Shown one piece after another: positions 23,454 to 33,068 of a stretch of DNA of 64,000 bases. Location of the stretch: positions 113,501-177,500 of the forward strand of contig NZ_FOSN01000006.1 of the NCBI RefSeq assembly GCF_900114285.1. The letters run 5' to 3'. The notes beneath the pieces are model-generated. The model was not told the origin of the DNA. It worked only from the letters and a program-made list of their open reading frames with translations, and ran no database searches. A program made the translations under genes and the position numbers. Origin of the DNA: Methylocapsa palsarum. Its GTDB lineage: Bacteria; Pseudomonadota; Alphaproteobacteria; Rhizobiales; Beijerinckiaceae. Within the stretch, counting starts at the first letter, position 1; each line of letters begins with the position of its first letter.

Positions 23454-24776
23454 ATGACCGCGAAGTCGCCAGCTTCGAGCGCGCACAGATCGAACTGGTC
23501 CTTGCGGACGCTCTACGTCCAGGTTCTCCTCGCGGTCGCGCTGGGGGCGCTCCTTGGCTGGCTCGCGCCCCACGCGGCGACGAACGACTGGGTGAAAGCG
23601 CTCGGCGAGGGCTTCATCAAGCTGATCAAGATGGTGATCGCGCCGATTATTTTCTGCACCATCGTTTCCGGCATCGCGCACATTTCCGAAGCCCGCAAGG
23701 TCGGGCGCATCGCCGTCAAGGCGCTGCTTTATTTCGAGATCATTTCCTCGTTTGCGCTTGTGATCGGCCTCGCGGTCGGCAACCTCGTCCGTCCGGGCGC
23801 GGGATTTTCGGGAACGGCCGATCCGGCGGCCGTCGCGGGATACCTGAAACAGGCCGAGGCGCAGCATTCGGTCGATTTCTTTTTGAACATCATTCCCGAC
23901 AGCGCCGTCGGAGCCTTCGCGAGGGGCGACGTTCTTCAGGTTCTTCTGTTTTCGATCCTGTTCGGGTTCGCCCTCATGGCGCTTGGCCAGCGCGGCCATG
24001 TCCTGCTCGCGCTCATCGACGATCTCGCCCACGCGATTTTCGGGGTGATCGCCATTGTGATGAAGGCCGCCCCGATCGGCGCGTTTGGCGCGATGGCCTA
24101 TACGGTCGGCAAATATGGTCCGCAATCGCTGGGCAATCTCGCCGGTCTCGTCGCGACATTCTATCTGACCTCGGCGCTGTTCGTGATCGTCGTGCTTGGA
24201 GCCGTCGCCCGAATCGCCGGCTTCAGTATTTTTAGATTCCTGAATTATATCAAAGCCGAGTTGCTGATCGTCCTTGGCACCAGTTCGTCCGAAAGCGCGC
24301 TTCCGGCGCTGATGGAAAAGCTGGAGCGGCTCGGCTGCTCGAAGCCGGTTGTCGGATTGGTCGTGCCGACGGGCTATTCGTTCAACCTCGACGGCACCAA
24401 TATCTACATGACCCTGGCGACGCTGTTCATCGCTCAGGCGATGGGCGTCGATCTCACCTTCGGCCAGCAGATGACGATTCTCGGGGTCGCCATGCTGACC
24501 TCGAAAGGCGCCAGCGGGATCACCGGCGCGGGTTTCGTGACGCTCGCCGCGACGCTCGCCGTGATCAGTCCGGCGCTCGTTCCGGGCATGGCGATCGTGC
24601 TCGGAGTCGATAAATTCATGAGCGAATGCCGCGCGTTGACGAACATCATCGGCAATGGCGTCGCGACGATCGTCGTCTCGTGGTGGGAAGGCGAACTCGA
24701 TCGCGGCAAGCTGTCCGAGGCGCTCGCGAGAAATGTCGACGCGTCGGACGTGACGACAGGGATCACGACGGGTTAG
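23454..24776 (+). CDS. dctA: C4-dicarboxylate/proton (cation) symporter DctA
   Basis: An inner-membrane secondary transporter of the DAACS family, importing succinate, fumarate and malate. Family motifs are seen in order: [20 protein letters not shown], the serine-rich hairpin [16 protein letters not shown], the TM7 motif [16 protein letters not shown], and [18 protein letters not shown]. The length of 440 residues is typical. The ATG at 23454 is preceded by GGGGGGAAGC; the ATG 12 bp earlier is less well placed. It is divergent from uvrA. No dctBD regulators are nearby. Glutamate as an alternative substrate cannot be excluded. Confidence 0.93.
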   Translation: MTAKSPASSAHRSNWSLRTLYVQVLLAVALGALLGWLAPHAATNDWVKALGEGFIKLIKMVIAPIIFCTIVSGIAHISEARKVGRIAVKALLYFEIISSFALVIGLAVGNLVRPGAGFSGTADPAAVAGYLKQAEAQHSVDFFLNIIPDSAVGAFARGDVLQVLLFSILFGFALMALGQRGHVLLALIDDLAHAIFGVIAIVMKAAPIGAFGAMAYTVGKYGPQSLGNLAGLVATFYLTSALFVIVVLGAVARIAGFSIFRFLNYIKAELLIVLGTSSSESALPALMEKLERLGCSKPVVGLVVPTGYSFNLDGTNIYMTLATLFIAQAMGVDLTFGQQMTILGVAMLTSKGASGITGAGFVTLAATLAVISPALVPGMAIVLGVDKFMSECRALTNIIGNGVATIVVSWWEGELDRGKLSEALARNVDASDVTTGITTG

Positions 24777-24786
24777 CGGCGCCTGC

Positions 24787-25410
24787 CTAACTCGCACTCG
24801 CGGCCATTTTGACGGGATGCAAGGCGAGAAAATGGCTTCGGGCCAATTGCAGGCATTCGAGATATCCGCCCAGATCGGCGAATCGCTCGGCGAGGGATGT
24901 TTTTCGCCTCACCAGGGGATGGCCTTGTTCGGCGAGACAAGCGTCAATCATCAAGTTGTCGCTGTTGCCGTAGTCTTCGATGAACATATTGTTCCGGTCT
25001 CGCCATTCGGCGACGCTCGTGTCGAAAAACGCCATCTTTTGGCTTTTCAGACGGTCCAGAAGCGATCTGCATTCATTGCTATAGGCGAAGGCAGGTTTTC
25101 CGAGGCCCGTGAGAAGACCCAGTTCAAAGACCGTTCCGACGTCGGCGCTCGGTCCACGAAACGGCGTCAGATTGAAAATCCCGCAATCGGCCGCTTTGAT
25201 CATGGCGAGATTCGCGCGATAGATGTCGCGATCGACCGGCCCGCCATCTGCGCCTGGACGAATTTCGTTGTCGAATGGAAAGAGCCCGATCAATTCCAGC
25301 CGATCGCAGCTGAATTGTTCACAAAGCCGCTTCTTCCGCTCTCCAATCTCAATAGCATTGGGCAAAAAGACATCAGGGCCTGCAAGATAAATTTTGCGAC
25401 GCTTCAGCAT
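24787..25410 (-). CDS. Nucleoside 2-deoxyribosyltransferase-like protein
   Basis: A member of the nucleoside 2-deoxyribosyltransferase family (207 residues). Such enzymes exchange bases on 2'-deoxyribonucleosides through a covalent Glu intermediate, and relatives hydrolyse nucleoside phosphates. YLAGPDVFLPNA (about 8-19) is the N-terminal loop. NLTPFRGPSADVGTVFELG (about 80-98) contains the Asp and catalytic Glu pattern, and GKPAFAYSN follows. The ATG at 25410 has GGAG eight bases upstream. It converges with dctA and is divergent from an unknown membrane protein, with repeat copy C in the spacer. Salvage, or a toxin/defence-like role, are both open. Confidence 0.85.
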   Translation of the reverse strand: MLKRRKIYLAGPDVFLPNAIEIGERKKRLCEQFSCDRLELIGLFPFDNEIRPGADGGPVDRDIYRANLAMIKAADCGIFNLTPFRGPSADVGTVFELGLLTGLGKPAFAYSNECRSLLDRLKSQKMAFFDTSVAEWRDRNNMFIEDYGNSDNLMIDACLAEQGHPLVRRKTSLAERFADLGGYLECLQLARSHFLALHPVKMAASAS

Positions 25411-25433
25411 GCCAGCTCCGCGAATCAGCGCCT

Positions 25434-25549
25434 AGAGCGCTTTCCGATCGCATGATGTCATGCGATCGATCAAAAATAGCTCCAGAATCAAAGGCTTGAG
25501 CATATTCTTGTCGATTGGATTGATTCAATCCAATCGGAATATGATCTAG
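25434..25549 (-). repeat. Dispersed two-hairpin element, copy C (M2-M1, inverted)
   Basis: M2 (25434-25485) has the stem GATCGCATGA-TG-TCATGCGATC. M1 (25497-25549) has outer arms GAGCATATTC and GAATATGATC (one change from GAATATGCTC) and an inner perfect stem GATTGGATTGA-T-TCAATCCAATC. It lies between two divergent genes, within 24 bp of the deoxyribosyltransferase start. Confidence 0.9.
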
Positions 25550-25631
25550 TTCCGCTTCCCGATAAAGGCTACTCTAACACAGCTATCCGGGCTAAGATTT
25601 CATTGTCATTTTTTGCCGGGAGGCCGGAACG

Positions 25632-26339
25632 ATGACAGCGAACGATATTGGAAACGATATTGTAGATGAGCAGCAGGCCAAAACCGAAAGGTCTCGCCTC
25701 GTCGATCATTTCAAGCGAGTTTATTCGATTATAGCGGGCCTGGCGATTACGGAAGCTTGCAAGAACCTATGGCCGTTTTCCCCGGCGAGCATTGGCGATT
25801 ACCGGCTCTGGATGTTCGCCGCATTTTTCATCACCATCGTGCCAATTTTCCATGGCGGCGACCGATCTTTGGACCGCAAATACATAGATCACAAACCGGA
25901 AAGCGGATGGCAGAGGGCGTCTTACATTTGGGATGTCTATATGCTTCTGATCACGGCGATTTTCTTCGTCGGACTTGCGGAAGCTATCCCAAAAACCCCT
26001 ACCCCTGCTCCGAAACCTCCTGAATTAGCGTATTTTTATGATTTTATGGCGATGCTGTTCTTATTCGATGCAGGCGTGCTCTGGGTCGATTACGCGAAAT
26101 CGAATGTTGACCGAAGACGAAAACTTGCGAATTCTTATAAAAAATGGATTCCAATCAATTTGATACTGTGTATATTTTGCGCGGGCGCCGCTTACGTCAT
26201 CGACCCCACAGGCCCTGTCGCTGGTTTTTTTGGCATGTCGCCGTCCACGCCGATCGCCGTCAGCATCGTCGTCTTTCTCGCGGCCGCGGCGCGGACCTTC
26301 GCCGACTATTGGTTCGGCGATGATTTTATGTTTCCCTGA
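25632..26339 (+). CDS. Multi-pass membrane protein of unknown function
   Basis: I do not recognise this 235-residue protein. It has about six hydrophobic segments (VYSIIAGLAITEAC, LWMFAAFFITIVPIF, VYMLLITAIFFVGLAEAI, YDFMAMLFLFDAGVLWV, INLILCIFCAGAAYVI, AVSIVVFLAAAART) separated by charged loops (HGGDRSLDRKYIDHK, DYAKSNVDRRRKLAN). GGGAGG precedes the ATG at 25632 by eight bases. Codon use is visibly more AT-rich than the neighbours (many AAT, TTT, ATA), suggesting transfer. It is divergent from the deoxyribosyltransferase-like gene, and the pair could be an imported unit. It converges with the TPR lipoprotein. Confidence 0.72.
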   Translation: MTANDIGNDIVDEQQAKTERSRLVDHFKRVYSIIAGLAITEACKNLWPFSPASIGDYRLWMFAAFFITIVPIFHGGDRSLDRKYIDHKPESGWQRASYIWDVYMLLITAIFFVGLAEAIPKTPTPAPKPPELAYFYDFMAMLFLFDAGVLWVDYAKSNVDRRRKLANSYKKWIPINLILCIFCAGAAYVIDPTGPVAGFFGMSPSTPIAVSIVVFLAAAARTFADYWFGDDFMFP

Positions 26340-26363
26340 CCGCGCGGCGAACGAAGCCCCGAC

Positions 26364-27224
26364 CTAACCCCGGCCCACCCTGGCCGAGCCGTCCTTCGCG
26401 ATCTGGTTGCCGGGGTCGAACGACAGCGCCCGCTGGTAGGATTCGGCGGCTTTGCCGCGGTTGCCGGCTTTTTCATAAGAGAGGCCGAGCCCCGCCCAGG
26501 CGTCGGGGTTCTTGTTGTCGACGCTGAGCGCCGAGTTGAAATCCTCGATCGCCTTGTCGTATTTGCCGATCGCGAGAAGGCTTTGTCCGCGCGCCAGGTA
26601 GGGTGCCCCCGCAAAGGGGTCGCGATCGATCGCGTTGTCGAAATCGGTGATCGCCAGCGGATGGTTGCCCTCGCGCTGGTAGATCAGGCCCCGCGCGTGA
26701 AAGGCCTGCGCGTTCTCCGGATTGAGCTTGATCGCCTTGTCGAGGTCGCCGTGGGCTTCCTCGAGATTGCCTTGCGCGCGCAGCAGATTGGCGCGGCCGA
26801 GGTAGGCCGGCGCGTGGTTCGGATCGGCGGCGATGGCGTGGTTGAAGTCGGCGAGGGCCGCGTCGTTGCGATTCACCTGCCGGTAGGCAAGCGCGCGATT
26901 GGTCAGCGAGGCGGCGCTTTCGGGATTGATCTTGATCGATTGATTGAAGTCGGCGATCGCTTCCGGATATTTGCCAATACGGGCGTAGGCGACGCCGCGG
27001 GTGTTGAATGCTTCCGCGCTGTTGGGATTGCGCTGAACCACGTCGCTCAGGGACGCAAGATTGGCGGACGCCTCCTGCGGCGATTGATTGGCGACTTCGG
27101 CGACGCCGGGGCCTCCCTTGCCCATGAGCGCGGGAGATTCACACCCTCCCAGCGCCAGCAATGTAAAGAGGACGGCGAGCCGGGGCGTGAGCGTGGCGTT
27201 CGGACCGAGATTTACGAAAGCCAT
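26364..27224 (-). CDS. TPR-repeat lipoprotein
   Basis: A secreted lipoprotein of 286 residues. The N-terminus has a hydrophobic stretch ending in LLALGGC, a lipobox with Cys at about 28. From about residue 58 there are six consecutive tetratricopeptide repeats, each about 34 residues, of the type A-x-x-x-R-G-x-A-Y-x-x-x-G-x-Y-x-x-A-I-x-D-F (for example AFNTRGVAYARIGKYPEAI and AWAGLGLSYEKAGNRGKAA). Such proteins scaffold complexes in the periplasm or outer membrane, but partners are unknown. The start at 27224 gives the full signal. It sits downstream of rpsU on the same strand. Confidence 0.85.
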   Translation of the reverse strand: MAFVNLGPNATLTPRLAVLFTLLALGGCESPALMGKGGPGVAEVANQSPQEASANLASLSDVVQRNPNSAEAFNTRGVAYARIGKYPEAIADFNQSIKINPESAASLTNRALAYRQVNRNDAALADFNHAIAADPNHAPAYLGRANLLRAQGNLEEAHGDLDKAIKLNPENAQAFHARGLIYQREGNHPLAITDFDNAIDRDPFAGAPYLARGQSLLAIGKYDKAIEDFNSALSVDNKNPDAWAGLGLSYEKAGNRGKAAESYQRALSFDPGNQIAKDGSARVGRG

Positions 27225-27326
27225 CGTCCGATCATCCTTGTCCGGTCACTTTTGGCCAGCCTGAATGACCCGGCCCCAATTCCCGCACAGCCCCTCGAGG
27301 CTCGATCGCGGCGAAGCGTCTGTAAC

Positions 27327-27566
27327 TCAGCGAACGCCGATCACAGGCTTGGGCTTCATCGGAAGCAAACCTTCCCGCTGCAATTTCTTGCGGGCCAGTT
27401 TGCGGGCGCGGCGCACGGCTTCCGCCTTCTCGCGTGCTCTCTTTTCGGAAGGCTTTTCGTAGTGTCCGCGGAGCTTCATCTCACGGAAGATGCCTTCGCG
27501 CTGCATCTTTTTCTTCAGCGCCTTGAGAGCCTGATCGACATTATTGTCGCGAACGAGAACTTGCAC
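27327..27566 (-). CDS. rpsU: 30S ribosomal protein S21
   Basis: S21 is a small basic protein of the 30S platform, needed for initiation on natural mRNAs. The 79 residues begin [20 protein letters not shown] and show the S21 signature [20 protein letters not shown], then a basic tail [13 protein letters not shown]. The start is the GTG at 27566, with AGGA six bases before it. The alphaproteobacterial length (about 75-100 residues) fits. It lies downstream of purEK on the same strand with a 177-bp gap and so probably has its own promoter. Confidence 0.95.
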   Translation of the reverse strand: MQVLVRDNNVDQALKALKKKMQREGIFREMKLRGHYEKPSEKRAREKAEAVRRARKLARKKLQREGLLPMKPKPVIGVR

Positions 27567-27743
27567 GCAGGAGTCCTTAAGCTATAGCGCCAAGTCATCG
27601 CTCGAGGCGACGGACCCGGACTGAATTCATGGGACATGAAGCCGGGCGCCCGCAAGCGCCTGACGACAAGACAGTTGCGATAGCAGACGCGGCGAGTCCT
27701 GTCCAGCGGCGAGCACCTGATCCTGAAACAAGTCCGTCGCGTC

Positions 27744-28904
27744 TCAGGCACCCGGAATGATCCGGGTCACATGCCCCATTTTCCGGCCCGGACGCGCCGC
27801 CGCCTTGCCGTAGAGATGGAGCCGCGCTCCCGGCTCCGCCAGCAGACTCCCGTAGGCGAAGACCTCCTGGCCGATCAGATTGTGCATCTCGACATGTTCG
27901 CCGCCCTGAAGATCGCCGAGGCGCACGGCGGCTCCAAGGGGCCAGCCTGCGATGGCTCTGACGTGCTGTTCGAATTGCGAGGTGGCGGCGGCGTCGAGCG
28001 TCCAGTGACCCGAGTTGTGAACCCGAGGGGCGATCTCGTTCACGCGAAGAGTTTCTGAGCCGCCTTCGACCAGAAGGAACATCTCGACCGCGAGGACGCC
28101 GACATAATCGAGGGCGTCCGCGATTTTCTTGGCGAGCGAGACCGCCTCGGCCGCCGTTTGCGGCAAAATGCGCGCGGGCGCGCGGGTGACCTTGAGAATA
28201 TGATTCTCGTGCGTGTTTTCGCAGACGTCGAAAGCGGCGAAGGCGCCGTTGACGCCGCGGGCGGCGACGACGGAAATCTCTTTGCGGAACGGAACGATTC
28301 CTTCGAGGATCGACGGCGCGCCTCCAAGCGATCTGAAGGTCACGGCGAGATCGGCTCCTTCCCGGACGAGCACCTGGCCCTTGCCGTCGTAGCCGAAGCG
28401 GCGCGTCTTGAGAATCGACGGGCGCCCGACCTGGGCGACCGCGCGGGCGAGGGCGCCGGCGTCGTCGACGCGCATATAGGGCGCCGTCGCAATCCCGAGG
28501 CCGGCGAGAAATTGTTTTTCGAGGAGCCGGTCCTGACAGGCGGCAAGCGCTTCAACGCCTGGCCGCACGAGGCCGGTTTCGGCGAGGATCGCCACAGCGC
28601 GCGCCGGTACGTTCTCGAATTCGTAGGTGACGACGTCAACCTTCGCGGCGAATTCCGCGAGCGCCCTTTCGTCGCCGAACGAGGCGAGAGTTCTGTCTGC
28701 GCTGACGTCGAAGGCGGGACTGTCCGCCTCGTCCGTATAGATATGGGATTTGAGGCCGAGCCGCGCGGCGGCCATGGCGAGCATTCGGCCCAATTGGCCG
28801 CCGCCGAGAATCCCGACCGTGGCGCCCGGCGCGAGGGGAGCCGGCGCGGGCGCTGGGGAAACCGGATCATGCTCGGGCGAAGCCGCGTCGTTTGAAAGCG
28901 TCAT
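27744..28904 (-). CDS. purK: N5-carboxyaminoimidazole ribonucleotide synthase
   Basis: PurK is an ATP-grasp enzyme that carboxylates AIR to N5-CAIR in purine synthesis; PurE then rearranges it. [20 protein letters not shown] (about 27-46) is the N-terminal loop. [24 protein letters not shown] (ATP-binding loop) and the C-terminal [15 protein letters not shown] are all diagnostic. It has 386 residues. The ATG at 28904 overlaps the purE stop as ATGA, so translation is coupled. The N-terminus carries a Pro/Ala-rich tail of about 25 residues. The open frame upstream, to 29504, is purE read in another frame. Confidence 0.96.
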   Translation of the reverse strand: MTLSNDAASPEHDPVSPAPAPAPLAPGATVGILGGGQLGRMLAMAAARLGLKSHIYTDEADSPAFDVSADRTLASFGDERALAEFAAKVDVVTYEFENVPARAVAILAETGLVRPGVEALAACQDRLLEKQFLAGLGIATAPYMRVDDAGALARAVAQVGRPSILKTRRFGYDGKGQVLVREGADLAVTFRSLGGAPSILEGIVPFRKEISVVAARGVNGAFAAFDVCENTHENHILKVTRAPARILPQTAAEAVSLAKKIADALDYVGVLAVEMFLLVEGGSETLRVNEIAPRVHNSGHWTLDAAATSQFEQHVRAIAGWPLGAAVRLGDLQGGEHVEMHNLIGQEVFAYGSLLAEPGARLHLYGKAAARPGRKMGHVTRIIPGA

Positions 28905-29452
28905 GGAGCGGTTATCTCTCCGTCCGAAGGCCGTTCCGCAACGGCGCCGGTCTGGGCGGAACGCCAGGCCAGGAGCCGAGCTTCGACCGCTTTGTCCGCC
29001 AGCGCAAGGATCGCGGCGGCCAGCAGCGCCGCATTGATCGCGCCCGCCTTGCCGATCGCCAGGGTTCCGACGGGGACGCCTGCCGGCATCTGAACAATAG
29101 AATAAAGAGAATCCTGCCCGTGCAGAGTTTTTGATTCGATCGGCACGCCAAGGACCGGAAGGTCGGTCAGCGCGGCGGTCATGCCAGGGAGATGGGCGGC
29201 ACCGCCCGCGCCCGCGATGACCACCTTGAAGCCAGCCCCCTTGGCGGTCCTGGCGAAATGATAAAGCCGGTCCGGCGTCCGGTGCGCCGAAACGATCAAA
29301 GTCTCGAAGCCGACGCCGAGTTCGACGAGGATCGCCGCCGCGTGCCGCATCGTTCCCCAGTCCGAGTCGCTGCCCATGATAATCGCGACGGGCTTTGCTG
29401 AATCGGACAAAGGGCGAGCCTGGAAATCTGGTTGCGGCGAAGGCAGCGGCAT
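28901..29452 (-). CDS. purE: N5-carboxyaminoimidazole ribonucleotide mutase
   Basis: PurE class I converts N5-CAIR to CAIR. The diagnostic segments are [12 protein letters not shown] (about 24-35), [13 protein letters not shown] (about 54-66) and [17 protein letters not shown] (about 77-93), with the last giving the catalytic histidine. [20 protein letters not shown] and [19 protein letters not shown] complete the fold. The ATG at 29452 (MPLPSPQPD) gives 183 residues; the frame open to 29926 is not supported. It is the first gene of purE-purK and is divergent from rimP. Confidence 0.96.
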   Translation of the reverse strand: MPLPSPQPDFQARPLSDSAKPVAIIMGSDSDWGTMRHAAAILVELGVGFETLIVSAHRTPDRLYHFARTAKGAGFKVVIAGAGGAAHLPGMTAALTDLPVLGVPIESKTLHGQDSLYSIVQMPAGVPVGTLAIGKAGAINAALLAAAILALADKAVEARLLAWRSAQTGAVAERPSDGEITAP

Positions 29453-29709
29453 AGACGAAGGGCGCCGCAGGCGCAAGCCGGGGAGGTATGTTCCAGGAGC
29501 GCAACCTAGTCCGGAAGAATGGATTTGCGGTTTTCCGGCTTGCGAAATCCGTCGGAAGCTTCTATTGTCCAAAAAGTTGGTAAAATGTTTTGGGAGTGGG
29601 TCCTGCCGGATCCGCTCTTTTTTGTTGTCCGCCTGCGGTTTGCTGATCGCCTGCTGTTTGACACCGCGCGGTGAAGATTGGCCGCTTGAAACGGATTGGC
29701 GCCGACGGC
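29453..29709. other. Divergent purE/rimP upstream region, no gene seen
   Basis: Together with the repeat array that follows, this 356-bp spacer must hold the promoters of purEK and of the rimP operon. It contains an imperfect direct repeat CGCCTGCGGTTTGCTGAT / CGCCTGCTGTTTGACACC (about 29631-29666). No open frame has gene-like composition, and no riboswitch-like order of motifs was recognised. Confidence 0.45.
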
Positions 29710-29820
29710 GCCTCGATCGAAGAATAGCCGCGAAGAACAATAGCTTCGAATAAAATACGCCTCGAATACGATACGCCTCGGACGCAACAAGCCTCGGACA
29801 AAAAAGCCTTGGACAAAAAC
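29710..29820 (+). repeat. Seven degenerate 15-17-bp tandem repeats directly upstream of rimP
   Basis: Units begin with GC at 29710, 29727, 29743, 29759, 29775, 29791 and 29806. Their lengths are 17, 16, 16, 16, 16, 15 and 15, with consensus GCCTCGGACRMAAWAM (earlier units GCCTCGAATACGATAC and GCTTCGAATAAAATAC). The period is not a multiple of three, so it is not coding. The last unit contains the alternative TTG start of rimP (29809). Confidence 0.8.
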
Positions 29821-30636
29821 GTGGATAAATCCCCAGATCAGCCTTCGCCGGATCTTTTGCCGGCGGTGGATTTGCTTGAGGAGCCCCGTTTCGCCGTGGA
29901 GTCGGGCGTCGCCGCCCGTGTTGCAAACATTATCCAGCCTGTTCTCGCCGATCTCGGCTTCAGGCTGGTGCGGGTCAAGCTGACCGCGCAGATGGGGCCG
30001 ACCTTGCAGATCATGGCGGAGCGGCCCGACGGTTCGATGAACGTCAACGATTGCGAGATCGTGAGCGCCGCGCTGTCTCCGGTCCTCGATGTCGAGGATC
30101 CCGTGCAGCAGGCCTACCGTCTGGAGATTTCCTCGCCGGGCATTGACCGGCCGCTGGTGCGCGCCTCGGATTTCAGCCGCGCCCTGGCGCAGGAGGCGCG
30201 CATCGAGATGGGCGTTGGCGTCGAGGGGCGCAAGCGCTTCCGCGGCACGATCCTCGCTGTTGAGGGCGAGGGCAGGGCGGCCTCGGTCAGGATCGAGCGC
30301 CTCGATGCGAAACCGGGAGAGAGTCTCGACGCGCTGCTGCCGCTCAATGACATTGCCGAGGCGAAGCTGGTTTTGACGGAGGATCTGATCCGCCGCTCGC
30401 TCAAGGCGGCGAAAGAGGCGGAGGGAGAGCCAGGGCCTGACGAGGCGGCGGAGGCGGATGCGGGGGCTGGTTCTCTGAGGGGCGGGCCGCAGCGCGGTCC
30501 GGGCCGTTTCGCGGGCCGGAACGCCGGCAAGGCGAAGCCTTTGCTTCCGGCCGGGGTAAGAACCGAATTCAAGAAAACCAGATCCGGCCCGCCGGGGGCC
30601 GCGCCGCGCGGTCCCATCCGCCCGGATCGGACATAG
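29821..30636 (+). CDS. rimP: Ribosome maturation factor RimP
   Basis: RimP assists late assembly of the 30S subunit. The N-terminal alpha/beta domain (about 30-100) has [18 protein letters not shown] and [18 protein letters not shown]. The hallmark [18 protein letters not shown] (about 100-117) leads into the SH3-like C-terminal domain. A long, low-complexity extension (Glu/Ala- then Arg/Gly/Pro-rich, after about 195) is added to the family's usual 150-200 residues; such tails are common in this order. The start is uncertain between the GTG at 29821 and the TTG at 29809; neither has a clear ribosome-binding site. It is first in the rimP-nusA-ylxR-infB-rbfA-truB operon. Confidence 0.92.
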   Translation: MDKSPDQPSPDLLPAVDLLEEPRFAVESGVAARVANIIQPVLADLGFRLVRVKLTAQMGPTLQIMAERPDGSMNVNDCEIVSAALSPVLDVEDPVQQAYRLEISSPGIDRPLVRASDFSRALAQEARIEMGVGVEGRKRFRGTILAVEGEGRAASVRIERLDAKPGESLDALLPLNDIAEAKLVLTEDLIRRSLKAAKEAEGEPGPDEAAEADAGAGSLRGGPQRGPGRFAGRNAGKAKPLLPAGVRTEFKKTRSGPPGAAPRGPIRPDRT

Positions 30637-30646
30637 GAGAGACAAT

Positions 30647-32254
30647 ATGGCCGTCAGCGCCAACCGGCTCGAACTTCTGCAGATCGCCGACGCCGTCGCT
30701 CGCGAAAAGTCGATCGACCGGCAAATCGTGCTTACCTCGATGGAAGACGCCATCCAGAAGGCGGCGCGCTCCCGTTACGGCCAGGAGACGGAGGTTCGCG
30801 CTGAAATCAATCCGAAAACCGGCGAAATCCGGTTCTCGCGGCTGCTTCTCGTTGTCGACCAGATCGACAATGACGCGATCCACATCACCATCGAGGACGC
30901 CCGCAAGAAAAACCCCGCGGCGCAGATCGGCGACTGGATCGCCGAAACCCTGCCGCCATTCGATTTCGGCCGGATCGCCGCGCAATCTGCGAAGCAGGTG
31001 ATCGTTCAGAAGGTCCGGGAAGCCGAACGCGAGCGCCAGTACCAGGAATATAAGGACCGGATCGGGGACATCGTTAACGGCGTCGTCAAGCGCGTCGAAT
31101 ACGGCAACGTGATCATCGATCTTGGCCGCGGCGAGGCGACGATCCGGCGCGATGAAATGATTCCGCGCGAGGTTTTCCGTCCGGGCGACCGCGCCCGCGC
31201 CTATGTGTACGACGTGCGCCGTGAACAGCGCGGGCCGCAGATTTTCCTGTCCCGGACCCATCCGCAATTCATGGCGAAGCTGTTCCAGCAGGAAGTTCCG
31301 GAAATCTACGACAATGTCATCGAGGTCAAATCGGTGGCCCGCGATCCTGGTTCGCGCGCGAAAATCGCCGTCATTTCGCGAGACGCCTCGATCGATCCGG
31401 TCGGGGCCTGCGTCGGCATGCGGGGATCGCGCGTGCAGGCCGTCGTGAACGAATTGCAGGGCGAGAAGATCGACATCATCCCGTGGTCGCCGGATGCGGC
31501 GACCTTCATCGTCAACGCGCTTCAGCCGGCGGAAGTCGTCAAGGTCGTGCTCGACGAGGATTCCGCCCGTATTGAAGTCGTCGTTCCCGATGACCAATTG
31601 TCGTTGGCGATCGGCCGGCGTGGCCAGAACGTCCGGCTCGCCTCCCAGCTAACGGGCTGGGATATCGACATCCTCACCGAGGCCGAAGAATCCGAGCGCC
31701 GGCAAAAGGAATTTGTCGAGCGCACGAATATCTTCATGAAGGCGCTCGACGTCGACGAGGTCGTTGGGCAATTGCTGGCCTCGGAAGGCTTCCGGTCTGT
31801 TGAGGAACTGGCTTTTGTCGAACCGGCCGAGGTCGCCTCGATCGAGGGGTTTGACGAGGACACCGCGGTCGAGATCCAGACCCGGGCTCATGATTATCTG
31901 GCCCGCATCGAGGCCGAACAGGACGCGCGTCGAATGGAACTTGGGGTTTCTGATGAATTGAAGGACGTCGCCGGGGTGACGACGGCCATGCTCGTGAAAT
32001 TCGGCGAGAATGACGTGAAGACCGTCGAGGATCTCGCGGGTTGCGCGACCGACGATCTCGTCGGCTGGACCGAGCGCAAGGACGGCGAGAGCGTCAAGCA
32101 CGCGGGAATTCTCGACGGGTTCGAGATTTCCCGGGAGGAGGCGGAGGCCCTGATCATGACCGCGCGCGTCAAGGCGGGATGGATCGAGGCGGCGCCGGAG
32201 CCGGAGCTGGAGGTTGGGGATGAAGAGTCCGTTTCAGCCGGATCTGGCGGCTGA
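30647..32254 (+). CDS. nusA: Transcription termination/antitermination factor NusA
   Basis: NusA binds RNA polymerase and nascent RNA, tuning pausing, termination and antitermination. Domains in order: N-terminal polymerase-binding domain (about 1-125), S1 domain (about 135-200, VNGVVKRVEYGNVIIDLGRG), KH1 and KH2 (about 230-345, with DPVGACVGMRGSRVQAV and AIGRRGQNVRLASQL), then C-terminal acidic helix-hairpin-helix repeats (about 365-515). The 535 residues are normal for alphaproteobacteria. AGGAGAGACAAT precedes the ATG at 30647. It overlaps ylxR by 35 bp. Confidence 0.98.
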   Translation: MAVSANRLELLQIADAVAREKSIDRQIVLTSMEDAIQKAARSRYGQETEVRAEINPKTGEIRFSRLLLVVDQIDNDAIHITIEDARKKNPAAQIGDWIAETLPPFDFGRIAAQSAKQVIVQKVREAERERQYQEYKDRIGDIVNGVVKRVEYGNVIIDLGRGEATIRRDEMIPREVFRPGDRARAYVYDVRREQRGPQIFLSRTHPQFMAKLFQQEVPEIYDNVIEVKSVARDPGSRAKIAVISRDASIDPVGACVGMRGSRVQAVVNELQGEKIDIIPWSPDAATFIVNALQPAEVVKVVLDEDSARIEVVVPDDQLSLAIGRRGQNVRLASQLTGWDIDILTEAEESERRQKEFVERTNIFMKALDVDEVVGQLLASEGFRSVEELAFVEPAEVASIEGFDEDTAVEIQTRAHDYLARIEAEQDARRMELGVSDELKDVAGVTTAMLVKFGENDVKTVEDLAGCATDDLVGWTERKDGESVKHAGILDGFEISREEAEALIMTARVKAGWIEAAPEPELEVGDEESVSAGSGG

Positions 32255-33068
32255 CAATTCGGGAGTGACGGATTTGGCGCAGGCCGACGTCGCCGCAACA
32301 GAAGCCAAGCTGGAAACAGGGGGCTTTGAAATTGGCGGCCTCGACACAGTCGATCCGGAAACCGGACCGGAGCGGACGTGCATCCTCACGCGCGCGAAAG
32401 GCTCGCCCGACGACATGATCCGGTTCGTGGTTGGGCCCGGAGCGGCGGTCGTTCCTGATATCAGGCGGAAATTGCCCGGCCGCGGCGTTTGGGTGACGGC
32501 GAAGGCGGAACGCGTCGCTGAAGCTGTTGCGCGGAAGTCGTTCGCCCGGGCGTTCAAGACGAAGGTGGCCGTGTCCGAGGATCTCGCCGCGGAAATCGAG
32601 GCGCTTTTGTTGAAGGATTGCCTGCAGTCGCTGTCGGTCGCCAACAAGGCGGGTCAGGTCGTCGCCGGTTTTGGTAAGGTTGAGGACGTGATAGGGGCCG
32701 GAACCTTGGCGGCTTTGATCCATGCGCTGGGCTGCGGCGAGGACGGAGTCAGGAAATTGGGGCAGAGTCTGCGGAAGCATTTCGGCTCCGCCGACGCCAG
32801 GCCTCGGATCGATCTGTTCCAGTCGAGCCAATTGGATTTGGCATTGGGGCGGGCAAATGTGATACATGCAGCGCTTGTGAACGGCGCGGCGAGCGAGGCT
32901 TTCATTGCGCGATGCCGCCGGTTGGCGGCGTACCGCTGCGGAACGCTTCCGGCGCCGCTGTCCGCGCAGGGCGCGAAAGCGAATGAATCTGACGTCAGGC
33001 GCCGGCCTTCCGAATCCGGCGATAGGGAATTTGAATGGGTGAGAGCCCTGGGAACGCAAGACTTATGA
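32220..33068 (+). CDS. YlxR family RNA-binding protein fused to L7Ae-like domain
   Basis: A 282-residue protein in the position of ylxR between nusA and infB. Residues about 50-125 form the YlxR/DUF448 domain: [19 protein letters not shown] and [10 protein letters not shown] (the usual GRGxWV). Residues about 130-230 resemble an L7Ae/Gadd45 RNA-binding fold ([20 protein letters not shown]). The fused layout is usual in this class. GGAGGTTGGGG precedes the ATG at 32220, inside the nusA 3' end. It overlaps infB as ATGA. It probably contributes to translation or transcription control, but no mechanism is fixed. Confidence 0.9.
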   Translation: MKSPFQPDLAADNSGVTDLAQADVAATEAKLETGGFEIGGLDTVDPETGPERTCILTRAKGSPDDMIRFVVGPGAAVVPDIRRKLPGRGVWVTAKAERVAEAVARKSFARAFKTKVAVSEDLAAEIEALLLKDCLQSLSVANKAGQVVAGFGKVEDVIGAGTLAALIHALGCGEDGVRKLGQSLRKHFGSADARPRIDLFQSSQLDLALGRANVIHAALVNGAASEAFIARCRRLAAYRCGTLPAPLSAQGAKANESDVRRRPSESGDREFEWVRALGTQDL

